64,000 bases of DNA from Chelonoidis abingdonii. Its lineage: Eukaryota; Chordata; Testudines; Testudinidae. Every line of letters starts with the position of its first letter. The stretch's first letter is position 1. This document shows positions 11,452 to 23,746 of this stretch, one piece after another. A program made the translations under genes and the position numbers. Location of the stretch: assembly GCF_003597395.2 (NCBI RefSeq), contig NC_133774.1, positions 33,851,568 through 33,915,567 of the forward strand, written 5' to 3'. The notes under the pieces are model-generated. The model was not told the origin of the DNA, did not search any database, and saw only the letters and a program-made list of their open reading frames with translations.

Positions 11452-12660
11452 TGTAAGGGGACTGCTATCCCCTTACTAACATTCAGTGGGGGTGTTTGGT
11501 TGCTAGCTCCCAGCACTAAAAGGGGAGGGATCGATGGCAAATCAGGACCCTGAGACTGACAGTCCCCAGGAACAATGGCGAGAGGCCAATGCTCCAGGTC
11601 AGCCTGATTGATAGGGTGGGCAGGCTAATCAAAGAGACAGAGGCCAGGTGAGTCCCGTACACCATGTGAACTGGATTGCTGATCAATGGAGTGGGCCCGC
11701 ACTAAGGAGAAAGCGGGGCCCAAACTAAGCTGACTAGAGCAGAGCTCAGCCAAGCCAGAGCACAGCCCAGAGAGAAGACCTCCTGGGAGGGTGAGCTGCA
11801 GCAACCAGGCCAGGGGGCCAGACAAGCAGCCCAGAAGCAGTGAAGTGAGAGAGAGTCACAGAAGCACCTGCAAGAGAACTGCCCTGGGACAGATCTGTAG
11901 CAACTGGAGCCAAGAGAGGAGAGAAGCAGCCCCAGGAGCTAAGGCATAGCACACAGCAGAGTGGAGCTGGGAGCGGAGTCGGGGCTGGGTGCGAGAGCAG
12001 CTGGAAAGCGAAGGGACCCTGGCATGGCCACAGCAGGGAGACACCTCAGCCAAGAGGCTCTGCAGGCAGACTTGGAGGGGGATCAAACCTGACAGAGTGG
12101 GTGACATGGGGAAGAGGGTCCTGCCACAGACCTGAGAGTGTGCAACCCAGAGCAATGTCAACCCGCAGTGTCCTGCAGCATCAGCCAGGCGAGAAGGAGC
12201 TGGACTACAAAGACAGACTGTAAGTGCCTGATGTCCAGAGACACAAGTTGTGATGTCCGCACAGAGCGGATGATGTGTTTCCTTTAACCTTCCCATTTTT
12301 CTTATTTTTTTTTAAATTACTATGTTAATTAAATAATTGATTGCTTTAATTGTTGATGTGATCAGTGGGTCAGGGAAGTGCGCAGTGCAAAGAGAGTACC
12401 CAGAGTGGGGACATCCCTAGCCCTGTCCTGGTGACCACAGCCGTTGGGTTGAGCCCCCCAGGAATCCTGGGCCCAGCCTTGTTGGGGTTACGAGGACTCT
12501 GCCAGACAGGAGAGTGGAAGGGGAGTCCTCAAGGGCAGGGAGGCCTTTGGGTAAAGGAAGTGGGAGCGAGGACTCAGATCCTTTCGCCAGCCCACTTCAC
12601 CGGGGTAGTGCAGAAGCCAGGAAAGTTCTCCACAATAGCGGGACCATTCCCCCATTTACA
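11452..12660. mobile_element. Long solo LTR, probably Gypsy/ERV type
   Basis: The 1,209-bp unit starts TGTAAGGGGACT and ends CCCATTTACA, so the termini are TGTAA...TTACA. A 4-bp direct repeat, CTTA, flanks it at 11448-11451 and 12661-12664. It is GC-rich and purine-rich against AT-rich flanks: 11520-12240 is full of GAGCAG/GGAG words. A T-rich and AT-rich patch at 12290-12350 separates the two GC-rich parts, as is common around the U3/R/U5 junctions of LTRs. Reading frames on both strands inside it (up to 146 residues) have biased composition and no domain. There is no internal pol sequence next to it, so it looks like a solo LTR. The four-base duplication is weak evidence by itself. Confidence 0.6.
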
Positions 12661-12664
12661 CTTA

Positions 12665-14484
12665 ACTTGTTGCAGAAGTTTGAAGATGTGTAATCAATGA
12701 GGCAGGGGACTGCAGAAAGAAAAAGGGTGATCTTATGGTTAAGGAAATTGATTGTCACAGTGTAGAACTGGTTTCTGCCCTGGCCAAAGAATTCCTGCAC
12801 AATTTAAGCAACTTACACTAAACTTTTCAGAGGTGGCCACTAATTGACTATTCCTCATGTTTTCTATGCCCAGTTTGAGATCTTGGATTCTGATATACAG
12901 AAATGCTGAGCATTCACAGCTGCAGTTGAAGCCAATGGAAGCTAAACATAAAACATAAAGCGTGCTATCTCTGCTGATGCCGCCACCACCATCAATTTAA
13001 GCAATGTGCTGTCTCACCAACGAATCCAAAAGTTAAATGATAGTGGCAGCCAGCTGCCTGTCTACACTAGGGGTCTTATTGTTGATGCAGCAGGTGAAGT
13101 GGAATTATAGTGAGCAAAATTAGGAATTTTTAAACTATTTTCCTAGTGTAGGCAGAGCCCTAGAAAATATAGCACGAAGGGAGTAGTTTAACAAAGGGCC
13201 ATGAAGCCCTGAAATCAGGTTGTATATTCACTCTGACAAGAGGACAACAAGCCAAAAGTATGTCATCATGATTTCTAAACAACAAGGCTCGAAAAGCCAT
13301 TGATAGAAGCAGTCAAATCATACACAACATTGTAGGAAGCAGAGCACAATAGCAGCCATTCCCACTTACTCCAGAACACTTTCATCTTCCAGGGAAAGAA
13401 ACGAAAGCTTGTACCTTTTAGCCTTTTGGCCAGAAAATGTCAAAGTGCTGAATAGGCAATTAAAAAAAAAAAGAAACCCAAACCAAATAAAAAATGAACA
13501 AGAACTTTGAAAGATAAAGATGAATAAAAGCTCCACAAAAAAAAAAAAAACAGTTTGTAGAGGTGTGTAGAGGCTAGGTTAGGAGGGGGAGAGGTCAAAG
13601 TTAGGTTGTTTTTAGGAGAGTGAAGGTCATTTAAAGCAGACAGTGAAGGCCGTGATTTTCAAAACTATTAACGTTCCATTTATGAATGAGCAATGGACAA
13701 AAGGTTCTTTGTGAAAAGCATGCCTGAGAGTGTATTCATGCACACAGCCAGCTTCTTTGGATTTAAGTATTCAGAACGCATACAACAACAGAATTTAGGA
13801 AGCACAACACTCAAGCAAAGCAAGACAACCAGTGCTATGTGACCCATTGGTCTGTAAGCCAGAGGTGTTAGTGAGACTAATAAGACAGAAGTCTTAAGCA
13901 ATGCAGGACCACATGGTACTGACATAGGATATCCACCATATCAGTAATTCCCAACCCAGGGGTCATGATCTCAAGGTGGGTAGTGAAGCTGTTTTCTGGG
14001 GATTGCAAAAATTTTCTCCAGAAACTAAGCTTCTATTTAAAAACTGTTTATAGCCTTTCTGGCTAAGAAGATAACCTCCAGAGTGTAAACTGCTGCACTT
14101 TCTACCTTTAATAAATATACAGTCCAGACTGCATACAGACCCTTGGCCAGAGCATATGGAAGCAGTAGGATGCAAGGCCCTTCTCCCCCCACCTCCTATA
14201 TTGCCCTCCTTTGCAGCAACTTACCACAATAGCCGCCCCTGCGCTCAGGGACTTCAAGCAGTCCACAACACCAGCACCTCTGCTGGCACTAGCCTCTCCA
14301 AAGGAGAAGGAAGATGCCAAGGCTGTTCCACCATAGAGCTGGTCTGGCTTAGTGAACAGAGCCTGCAGCACTTGCCCTGCATGCCCTGGAGTTAGTGTGC
14401 GTGCGTCAGCAACAGTGAAACCTAGAGCCTGTTATTCAACAACATTTTGGGGAGAATGAATTTAATAATAGGCCCCTCCTGCAG
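12665..14484. other. Unassigned DNA with two possible DNA-transposon fragments
   Basis: Near 12966-13162 the sequence ends with CTAGTGTAGGCAGAGCCCTAG, the complement of the 'CTGTCTACACTAG'-type terminus of turtle DNA transposons; its other end is not clear. At 13942 the words CAGTAATTCCCAACCCAGGG resemble the first bases of a hAT element (CAGTGGTTCCCAA type), but I could not find the matching end. A-runs occur at 13460 and 13537. No exon is seen. Confidence 0.4.
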
Positions 14485-14755
14485 AAGTGGTATGGTCTAG
14501 TGTACAGAGCCTTGGACTAGGAATCCGGAGCCATGGGTTCCATTTTTGCCTCTGCCACTGACCTGCTGTATGACATTGATCAATTCACTTCAGTTCCCAG
14601 TTTCCCCACTTAATCTTTGTATTTTTTTCTCTATTTAGAATATAAATCTCAGGGCATAGACTGACTTTTACTATGTGTTTGCACAGTGCTTAGCACAATG
14701 GGGTCTTGATCTTAGTTGGAACATCTAGGTGCTACTGTAATATAAATAAATAATA
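14485..14755 (+). mobile_element. MIR/CORE-type SINE with LINE-like tail
   Basis: The first 150 bases follow the layout of a MIR-family SINE: a tRNA-like head with a B-box-like GGTTCCATTT at 14537, then the core with TGCCTCTGCCACTGACCTGC. The tail has 'CAGTGCTTAGCACAATGGGG' and 'CTAGGTGCTACTGTAATATA', ending in AATAAATAATAA. The tail closely resembles the separate LINE-like 3' end at 57375-57487, as expected for a SINE copied by that LINE's machinery. No flanking duplication was found. Confidence 0.6.
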
Positions 14756-14993
14756 ACTGTTCCTGCACCTCCCCCCCGCACAAACTCTCATTGACTGAGA
14801 GGTTTGGGTGAGCAAAGAATGTAGGATCAGGCCCAATGTGTGTAACATTAACCTAATGGTCTATGTGTACATTCTTCAGTGCTTTAGTGTGTAATGCTTA
14901 GAATACATGTAAACTTTTGGCTAACCTTTTTTTAAAAAAACATGAAACGTACATTTGAATTTTGCACAGTATTTTGATTTTTGCACATATTTC

Positions 14994-15214
14994 TAAGGCT
15001 ATGATTGCATTCTGAGCGAGGGGCGTGATGACCCTGCTCATGTACACAAACTCACCAGTATCGTGCAGGTTTGTACCCGGCATGGCTGAGCTTTGCATCC
15101 ACTGCCACTACCAGTGCTCTTGCAGCTACATTCCTATTTATACATGCTAGCTTGGTGAGAGATGTACACAAGCAGGGGTATGACACCCCTAGCTTTTAGT
15201 GTAGACATAGCCTA
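14994..15214. mobile_element. Fold-back MITE
   Basis: The first 65 bases (TAAGGCTATG...; GAGGGGCGTGATGACCCTGC; ATGTACACAAACTCACCAG) match the reverse complement of the last 70 bases (TAGGCTATGTCTACACT; TAGGGGTGTCATACCCCTGC; GTGTACATCTCTCACCA) with moderate divergence. This gives long terminal inverted repeats and almost no loop content. The terminal GGCTA...CTACA motif links it to the elements at 4273 and 23408. It is non-coding. Confidence 0.6.
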
Positions 15215-18200
15215 CATAGCTGGCAGATTTTCATATATATTTGAATATAAATAGAGTATTTAGTTAATAGGCTATTTTTGTAATATTGTCTTTCACTGTT
15301 CCACATAAGATAACAAAACTCGTATTTCACAGTAAAGCTATTTTTTCAGTTAAAATATTCCACACACCCCCATTTTCTCTTTGTTTGATGTTTGACACTT
15401 TTATACACTAAGATTGAAAAAAGGAATCGTTGTATTGACTCTTTTTAATATTAGATTTCTGTATCACTTCTATGCTGATGAAATAATTTCAATAATGTTA
15501 CTTAAAAATCTTGCTCTTAGTTTGAGTCTGTCCTGGAGACTTAAATGAGCAGTGTTTGTTGATCTCAGTTCAGTCCCCAGTAAATGTCTACATCACAAAA
15601 CCACTACACTTAATTCTGCATGATTGATAGTTTCTGCTTAGCTCAGACATAGGGCTGAGCCAGGCAAGGACTTTATTACCTTCCATTCTAGTAAGGGTGG
15701 TCCAGCCAGGTCAAAGTCGAGGTCAATAGTAGGAGAGAGAAGGCACTAATTTTGCCTTGAAACAGACTTGCTCTTGAGTGAAACAAAGAACTTCACTTTC
15801 CAGTACTATTTCATGAAAAGAGGTATTCAGTCCAAGAATAATAATAAATACACTTTATTTAAACCATACCATAGTTCAAATTCTACTTTTAATAACCACA
15901 ATAAATATTAAATATACACATTTTTTAAGTTAGTGGATACATTCTATATTTAACTTTGAATGCTCTGTTGAAAATGAACTACTGAATATTGATTTCCTGT
16001 CATTCTTTTTGTCCATTTAGAGCAAACAAAAATGAAACACTCGTTTTGAGGTTTGATAGGGAAAATTTAGCTGCACAGCTGCCAGAATTTTTTTTAACCT
16101 AATTGTGTAAAGATGGAAGTTTGATAAGATTTCTGCAATCCCAATATACTCCAGGAGATTGGACTTGATCCAGAGGCTAGAAATGATTTTTGACCTTATC
16201 ACTTGGTTAGCACTGAGATTATCTTTGGCACAGTGCATTGCACAGATATAAACACGACTACCACAAAATGTGTAAACCTAAAAAGAGAGATACTAGTAGA
16301 AGACAGGATCTACTGGGAAATCCAGACGTGGGAAAATTTAGTGAGTTTGGTTTGAGTTTTTATTATTATTATTATTTCTTTGTTTGTTTTACTAACAAGA
16401 CCACTTCTTTTAGCTAGATCAAATGACTGGAACTCAAGACTGCTCTATTCTCATCTTAACTCTATCACTGTCTCATATGTGGATATTGGCAATTTATTTA
16501 GTTGCCAGTTCAGCAAAGCACTCAAGTATATGATAAAAAGTTAACGGTGTTCTCAAGAGTTGTACTGTTTTGTAACTGTAATCTTTCTGGACCAATTTTT
16601 GCCCTGATTTGCAATCAGTTGGACTGCATGGGGATGTAAGTCAGAGAAGAATAGCGGGTCTGGCCCTAACAAAAGTGCAGGTATTTAATTTTTCAATTAC
16701 ACAAAGCTGCAAAAGTCATATTCTGATATTGACTATCTCCCATTTTGGAGGTGGTTGGGTGTAAGCTTTTGGTTTGGCCCATCATAAAGAGAGAAGTCAC
16801 TTGTGAATATGTGAAACCCAGAATCTTATTTCAAGACCCTTAAATTCAGGGTCTTCATAATTGGGATTTTGGTTTGGACCCATTTCTAATATGTGCATTA
16901 CTGGCATTGTGACTTAATGAATGAATGACTATAATGATAGTGCTTTGAAATCAGAGGGTCGAGGGCAATGTATAAGGGCAAAATAGTAGAACATGCAAAT
17001 AAAGATAACAGCCACTAGGAAGTCCACTCATGCCAATTTTAATATGATAAATAGACCCTTATTGTTTATTTCATTGGTTTTGTATCCTGAAAATACAAGA
17101 ACATGCTTGAATTGAATGAGATCATGGGCCTTTAATGGTGAGAGGAAAAGAATGAAAGCCAAAAAATGGTCTGTGTTTTTCTCATCTTCTTTAAGACAAT
17201 AAGTATGATTGTATGATTTTAGCTGAATCATTTAATATGTATGTACATAAACTGAAAAACTGAATTAAAATGCAGATTTACTGAAAGCCAGGTGCTGAGT
17301 ATATGTCGAGTAAATTAAAAGAAAAATTAATTTTGAACTTGTAGAGACACTCCTCTGAGAACATGTCTTGAATATAGGTAATTTTGTCAGCCTGTATACA
17401 AAAATGAATATGTTTTTGACTGGGTTTATTTGTTACTGTTCAAAAATCTCTACAATACTATAAATCCTGCTGAGGGATTAGCATTTGTGTTGATGATAAA
17501 AGATCAAGAAGACAGTATAGAGTGACCTCTCTGTAAAAGTAACGGGAGAGTATCTGAAGACTTCTGAAAACAAAGCATGAGCTACAATGAATTGGAACCA
17601 TATGGAGAAAAAAAAAATCAAGTTACTGAAGTAAACATTAGTTGATGTTCATAGTGAAGATCAAAAGCGCCCATAAAACCATCTTCCACAAAAGAGGCTA
17701 AGGTAAAGATCAAATCAAAAAGTTATCCTATATTTGTCAATTCCTTTACATTTTTTAAAAGCTATATAGTATTGAACAGTAACTGAGAATGATGCTACTT
17801 AGATATCAGTTATTCTACATGTGTGATAGATAGATAGATTCACCATTGTATTATCCTAATTACACTGTTGTAACTTCTTTGACTGCAACGGAATAATGCC
17901 ACTGTAAAATAGGAGTGGTGAGTTAGGCCCACAGTCATCGTTATTTTTTGCATTGATTTGTAGTAAACAAATTGAACCACAGAAGAAACTGAGATAAAGA
18001 AAGAGAAAAGGAGTGTGTGTTTGGTACCTTCACTATCGGTTTTATAATTGAAGGCCAGAATTCTTCAAAGATTTGTATTCATACTTATCTTTATGCCAAC
18101 TGAAGTCAACTGGACTATTCACAGTGTGTAAATGTACACAGATGTGTAAACTTATCAAGACGGGGGCCTACTGTAATATAATGAATACATCATCATCAGA

Positions 18201-18839
18201 TTTTATCCTTCCTACTAATGCTTTTCTGAGCCACAACACAATTGCTTCTTCTCATATTTTTTTGTTTCTGTCTTGGGTGCCTTTGACATATTCCCAGTCC
18301 AGCCAAGTGAGTTCTAATAGTTCTTATAGTGCTCTTTCACTTGAGACGGATGCAGGTTTATTGCTTACAAGGCAGATTCTCCCAAATTCTAATTTTAAGT
18401 GGTATAACTGTAAACTAAAGTTTGTGTGACACAGGCTTAGTAAACTGAATCTCTGACGTTCATACCTAATCCATAATCACTCAACAATCAGAAAAACCAA
18501 CTCAAGCTGAAAAATAGGAGTTGCTCATTTTAATATTATCCATGTTCCTAATTTGATGTTTAAGAATAATAACATAAAAATAATACTTTGAGGAGTCTTA
18601 ATACAAAAAATAATTTTCCCACTTATTTTTATTTTAATACAATGAATAGTTTTCTAAATAATTCGTTTGTTCAGATAATAGATTCTCATCATTCATTATG
18701 TAAAAATTTAATTGTTTTTCTATAATTTTCTGAGTGTAACATAAATATTACATCACGAAATAGGAAGAGAAATAAAATAATATCACCCACAGTGTTGTAA
18801 TATAGTTATGTGGTAGAATATCCTGTAATACCAGAAGAA
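15215..18839. other. Unassigned AT-rich DNA
   Basis: There is no exon, no coding remnant and no transposon end that I can support. Simple repeats are short: TATTATT units at 16361-16378 and GATA units at 17826-17839. Frames of 60-118 residues on either strand lack domains. Confidence 0.45.
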
Positions 18840-19689
18840 ATTCAGGGGTGGCAAGTGCTTTGGAGGATAGGATTAAAATTAAAAATGATCTGGACAAACT
18901 GGAGAAATGGTCTGAAGTAAACAGGATGAAATTCAAGAAGGACAAATGAAAAGTACTCCACTTAGGAAGGAACAATCAGTTGCACACATACAAAATGGGA
19001 AATAACTGACTAGGAGGGAGTAGTGCAGAAAGTGATCTGGGGATCATAGTGGATCACAAGCTAAATATGAGTCAACAGTGTGACGCTGTTGCAAAAAAAG
19101 CAAACATCATTTTGGGATGTATTAGCAATATTGTAAGCAAGACATGAGAAGTAATTCTTCTGCTCTGTTCCACGCTGATTAGGCCTCAATGGCAGTTATG
19201 TGTCCAGTTCTTGGTGCCACATTTCAGGAAAGATGTGGACAAATTGGAGAAAGTACAGCGAAGAGCAAAAAAAATTATTAAAGGTCTAGAAAAAATGACC
19301 TACGAGGAAAGATTGAAAAAAATGGGTTTGATTAGTCTGGAGAAGAGAAGACTTAGTTTATAACTATGTAAAAACTTGTTACAAGGAGGAGGGAGAAAAA
19401 TTGTTCCCTTTAGCCTCTGAGGACAGGACAAGAAGCAATGGGCTTAAATTGCAGCAAGGGAGGTTTAGGATGGACATTAGGAAAAACTTCCTGTCAGGGT
19501 GGTTAAGCACTGGAATAAATTGCCTAGGGAGGTTGTGGAATCTCCATCATTGGAGATTTTTAAGAACAAGTTAGACAAACACCTGTCAGGGATGGTCTAG
19601 ATAGTACTTAGTTCTGCCATGAGTGCAGGAATCTGGACTAGATGACCTCTTGAGGTCCCTTCCAGCCCTACAGTTCTATGATTCTATGG
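18840..19689 (+). mobile_element. CR1 LINE 3' fragment
   Basis: This is the last third of CR1 ORF2 plus the 3' UTR. Recognisable steps are 'ATGAAATTCAAGAAGGACAA', 'CATTTTGGGATGTATTAGCA', TTTCAGGAAAGATGTGGACA (the FRKDVDKLEKVQRRA region), then GRFRMDIRKNFLS near 19468 and the end GATGACCTCTTGAGGTCCCT followed by CTATGATTCTATGG. Deletions and frameshifts are present (for example after 19345). It is a different and less decayed copy than the one at 4610. Confidence 0.92.
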
Positions 19690-22407
19690 TACCCAACTCT
19701 TGTGATTTTATTGTGAATTTCACAATATTTTGTGATTTTCTTAGAGCCCCAGTTCCTAGAAAATCTAAGGTTTTGTTTTAAAAAGAAAGTTGGTGCTAGT
19801 CTTCATGGCTGAAGAGAAAAGCTTGGAAACATGAACCTCCAGGGCTCAAAAGACTGTAGACATATAAAAAGACCCTCCCCCCCAAGTTATTTTTTAAATC
19901 TCATGATTAAACCAATCTCACAATTTTTATGTCCTGACTCATGATTTTTGAACCGGTGGGGTTGGCAATACTAGAATCAAAGAAGTGAGGACAGTATTAA
20001 ATAATCAATAACCTAATTATGGATATATTTTTGTATAACTTCTTGTGGTGCCATCAGTGTGGAGTTCCAGAACAATCAGTAATGTATTTTATATGAATTT
20101 ACCATTACAAATCTACGCAGGTTTTACTCCCAGAAATAGTGAATCTCAGGAGATCCAAAAGAAACCAGCACCATTTTGTGAAGTGGTCCTGTGTCTCTAC
20201 CTATTTTCTCCCAATGCCATTTCTATAGCAGCGTGGTCACTTAGGCCCCAATCCTGCAAGGTTCCAATTGGAACTTTACACTCCTTTAGCCTCTATTGGA
20301 TGTCCTTTGACCCAGTTACTAAGGTGTCACTTACAGATCCATGTCACCAGTTCTGAATTTACTCCAGGGTAGCGTCCCTGAAGAATTTGGGATATGTGGT
20401 TAACAAAGAGGATCAGGTTCATGAGAGGAATTGCTCCATGGATGGTGGACCCTGAGCACCCTGAAGGTTAATATGTCAAACCAGTGAACAATGTGAATGG
20501 TTCATTTAGCATCCCTAGCTAACCTTCTACCAATATTGACATCAGAACCAACAGAAGCTACTCCCCTTCCTTTGAATATGGTGGGACAGTGATGGCATTT
20601 TGACAACTGTCAGCAGCTAACTGTGTGTGCATGTGTGTGTGTTAACCAACGAGTCTGATTAAAAGGTACTAAGAAACTGGCTTTAGTTCCCTTGCATTTT
20701 AATACCTAGGAAGTGTGACAAACATATATCTGAATAGACACATGCTAGTTATTACTGTGCCTACAATGCCATCAATGAACTGCACAGTGGGTGAAGTATG
20801 CCAACATAAAGGACTCTTTCCCTGAGGAATTTAAAGTCTATAGGCACCACAAGGGAAACAAAAAACAAAACCACAAAATGCTGAGAGTTCATTGCAGCTG
20901 GTACCTTTCACAGAGTAGTTGGGCTTTGAGTTTTTTTTATAAGGTGAGCATTTGGAGCTTGATGTATTATATGACAGGTTGTTCCAGGCATAAGGAAGGG
21001 CATGAAGGAAGGCACAAAGTGTAGAGTCAATGAACAGTTCAATCAGAAGGCAAACGCGAGCAGATCATAGAGAGTGATGGGGGAAAGCAGCAAAAAATGT
21101 TGAGCTGCTCTAGTAAGAGCCTTTCCAACATTCATTGCATTTACAAGATTTCTCTGCCATATGTATTCCCTTCTGGCGACTAAGGTTTGAATGTGTAAAC
21201 CCTGTATGGAATACTTGTAATCACAAATGCCAAGGGCAATCATCTCCCATGGACATTGCTTAATTGTTTCTCCTTTTCAGTCCTGCTGAGAATACTTGTA
21301 TATGTTCATCACAAGAGATCCCAATGAAAACAGTTAAAAATACGTGTACCTAGATATCTTAAAGTGCAGTGCTTCTAGCAGCCTTTTGGGCAATTTCTGG
21401 AAGTTGAAAAATGCTGATTACTAGCCTAAAGGGTGAACTGGGGAAAACAAGGCAGTAACCCAAGCTGCAGAATTCATGAAAATCTTTGTCATGGTGAACA
21501 ATAGACAAAACCAGCATTGCCTGGAAGGGGAAATTTGAGTCTGCAATCTGTTAGACTTTACACACTGATAAGAGACGGGATCCTGCACTGCATTTTGAAA
21601 GGAGTACAGTAAACACAATTCCAGTCAGAACAGGTCATTAAAAGTCTCTCCAGCCTCAGGCTTAACATGACACTCAAGTGCTACTACAAGTGAACAGACA
21701 AGGCAATTCTGCACTCATTACAAACTGCTCTTTTTCTATCTTTGGGACTAAAACACTAAAGGAAGTCTTAAAAGCAGGGAAAATCTGTATGCAAAGACCT
21801 GTTTTATTTTCATTGGATGCATCTTTTGTGCAAGCAGAACAAATAACATTTGGTCTAAATAGGACTAAAAGCAAAACTATGCAAAGTCTGTGGTTTGACC
21901 AAATGCAACAAAAGGGGCTCTGTTTTCAGACTCACTATCCTAGGACACAACAGCTTTCCAATACAAAAGCGTGAATGAAGCAGCCAACTTTGAGCTTTGC
22001 TGTGCTTAAATTTCTCTGGCTTTTGAGTGCTGTTTTCAAAAACTCCAGCTGCCACATTAAAATCATGCAAACATGACACATACCTTATTTTATTCTTAGT
22101 GAAAATGTACTTGGTAACAAATTATTCTCTGAGGATGAAATTCATCCTGTTGCAAAAGGCCCGCATATAACCTCCAGGTGACAGTGAGGAGGGACAGGAA
22201 TGGGTAGGCATGCAGCACAGGGGTGGGGGGTTCTGATTAATATTCAACAGAATGAAAGTTAACTTATGAGGAGAAGTGCTGCTTATTACATGTTAAAAAT
22301 CTCCCAATGGGATGAACATCTAGATAGTAAAATCATTTAGGAATGATCCACATGACTAATTATGTCAGTTAGGTATGTGGTTTTTTTGCTGATATATATA
22401 TATGCCA
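19690..22407. other. Unassigned non-coding DNA
   Basis: A TG-rich stretch (20620-20642) is the only simple repeat. The segment 20245-20270 (CCCCAATCCTGCAAGG) resembles the ends of a very common short palindromic repeat of sauropsids, but it is too short to define. No exon is supported. The 98- and 103-residue frames near 20045 and 21678 have no domain. Confidence 0.4.
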
Positions 22408-22612
22408 GTAAAAGCCCTGGTCTAGACACAGTTATACTGGAATAAAGTTGTCTTACACCAGTATGGTTTATTTTGGTTTCTGAACTGGAATAATCTATAC
22501 TGGTATAGGCACTTTTATACAGAAATAACTTCATCTACACTAAGGGATTTTGGCCGATTTAACTAAGCCAGCATTGTTAAAGTGAAAACGCTATTTTAAG
22601 GTAGACAAGTAA
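22408..22612. mobile_element. Possible DNA-transposon MITE
   Basis: It begins AAAGCCCTGGTCTAGACACA and ends near TTTTAAGGTAGACAAGTAAG, a degraded version of the 'GGTCTA(C/G)AC' terminus and its complement. The interior has repeated ACTGGAATAA/ACTGGTATAG words that can pair with ACACCAGTATGG. Boundaries are approximate. Confidence 0.4.
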
Positions 22613-23407
22613 GACTGTGAGAAAATTCAGAGGGATCTAAGAGAGACTCAAATGATGTCCTCCTTATCTGCATATGGGAGAAGTGGAGATGGGGTCATTG
22701 TCTCCCCACTAGCTCCACAAAGAATTCCTGAATTACACAGTCTGCAGCCTTCCAGAGATTTCCCAGGTTCTGTGTAGATCCCCAGGGATCTTCCAGTTAG
22801 AGGAGCAGGCTCTGAGGTGTTTCCCATAGGAGGCCAGAAGACAAACCTACCCCTCCTCTATGCCTTGATGGGATGATGATGTGGCTGGAGGTTGGATCAA
22901 CATGAGAAGGGCATGCTAGGAGTGTGAAATGAAAAAAATGTCTGTGTGCCTTTCTTCCCCCTGACTCCATTGCACGTGAACTAAGCTCAGCCACAATGTG
23001 CTTCATAGCTCTTTTTATCTTTCTTCATAACTCAATTGTTAAGACCCTTCATCATTTTTGTTGCACTTTGCTGAAACCCTTCTAATTTGTCAAGACCTTT
23101 CTGGTTCTGTGGTTGTACCGAACTAGAGAAAATATGCTATGATGTGACAAGGGAAAATGTTATCCTTATTGACGCCTCTGCAACTCCACATATGTTAATA
23201 AAGGTAGAATTTGGTCCACAAGGGCAGCAAGATGAAGTAGTCCAAAATATAGGCCTGATTCAGCAAGGGTGTAATTTTAAGTCCACAAGAAAGTCACTGA
23301 AGTCAGGGCATCTACTTACATAACTTAAAATTTATGCACTACGGCCTACAATCAGAGTATAGACTAGGTATCAGACATTAAAATTCTCTTAAGCATTTCT
23401 ACAGTAA
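22613..23407. other. Unassigned non-coding DNA
   Basis: No exon and no repeat family recognised; chance reading frames only. Confidence 0.4.
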
Positions 23408-23618
23408 AGGCAGGTCTAAACTACAGCTGGGATCGGCGCTCTGAGATCGATCCACCAGCGGTCGATTTAGCGGGTCTAGTAAAGACCCGCCAAATCAACT
23501 GCAGATTGCTCTCCAGTCGATCCCTGTACTCTACCCCTGATGAGAAGAGTAAGTTATTCACGTAGCTGGAGTTGCGTAGTGTAGGTCGACTTACCGCAAT
23601 AGTGTAGATATAGCCTAA
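23408..23618. mobile_element. MITE of the GGTCTACAC-ended group
   Basis: It starts AAGGCAGGTCTAAACTAC and ends with the complement of TTAGGCTATATCTACACTA. The interior is rich in TCGA words (GATCGATCC, GTCGATTTAG, GTCGATCCC, GGTCGACTT) and contains a GGGTCT...AGACCC inverted pair. It is non-coding and about 211 bp long. Its TCGA-rich interior is similar in style to the element at 43766. No target duplication is clear. Confidence 0.6.
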
Positions 23619-23720
23619 GTTTAGTGAGTCTGACTTTTTCTTCTCCATCTGCTATTTTAATTTGGTGTTGAAATATCTGAAATAATAACTTGTTACTTAG
23701 ATACTTCCAAGTCTTCCAAT

Positions 23721-23746
23721 ACACACACACACACACACACAGACAC
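23721..23746. repeat. (AC)n microsatellite
   Basis: About thirteen AC units with one AG interruption near the end. Confidence 0.95.

Noticed and set aside
11625..12296. Overlapping 66-146 residue minus-strand frames
   Set aside because: They fall in the GC-rich LTR at 11452-12660, and their leucine/serine-rich composition follows from the base bias.
23721..23746. Possible regulatory repeat
   Set aside because: Plain AC microsatellite with no associated gene.
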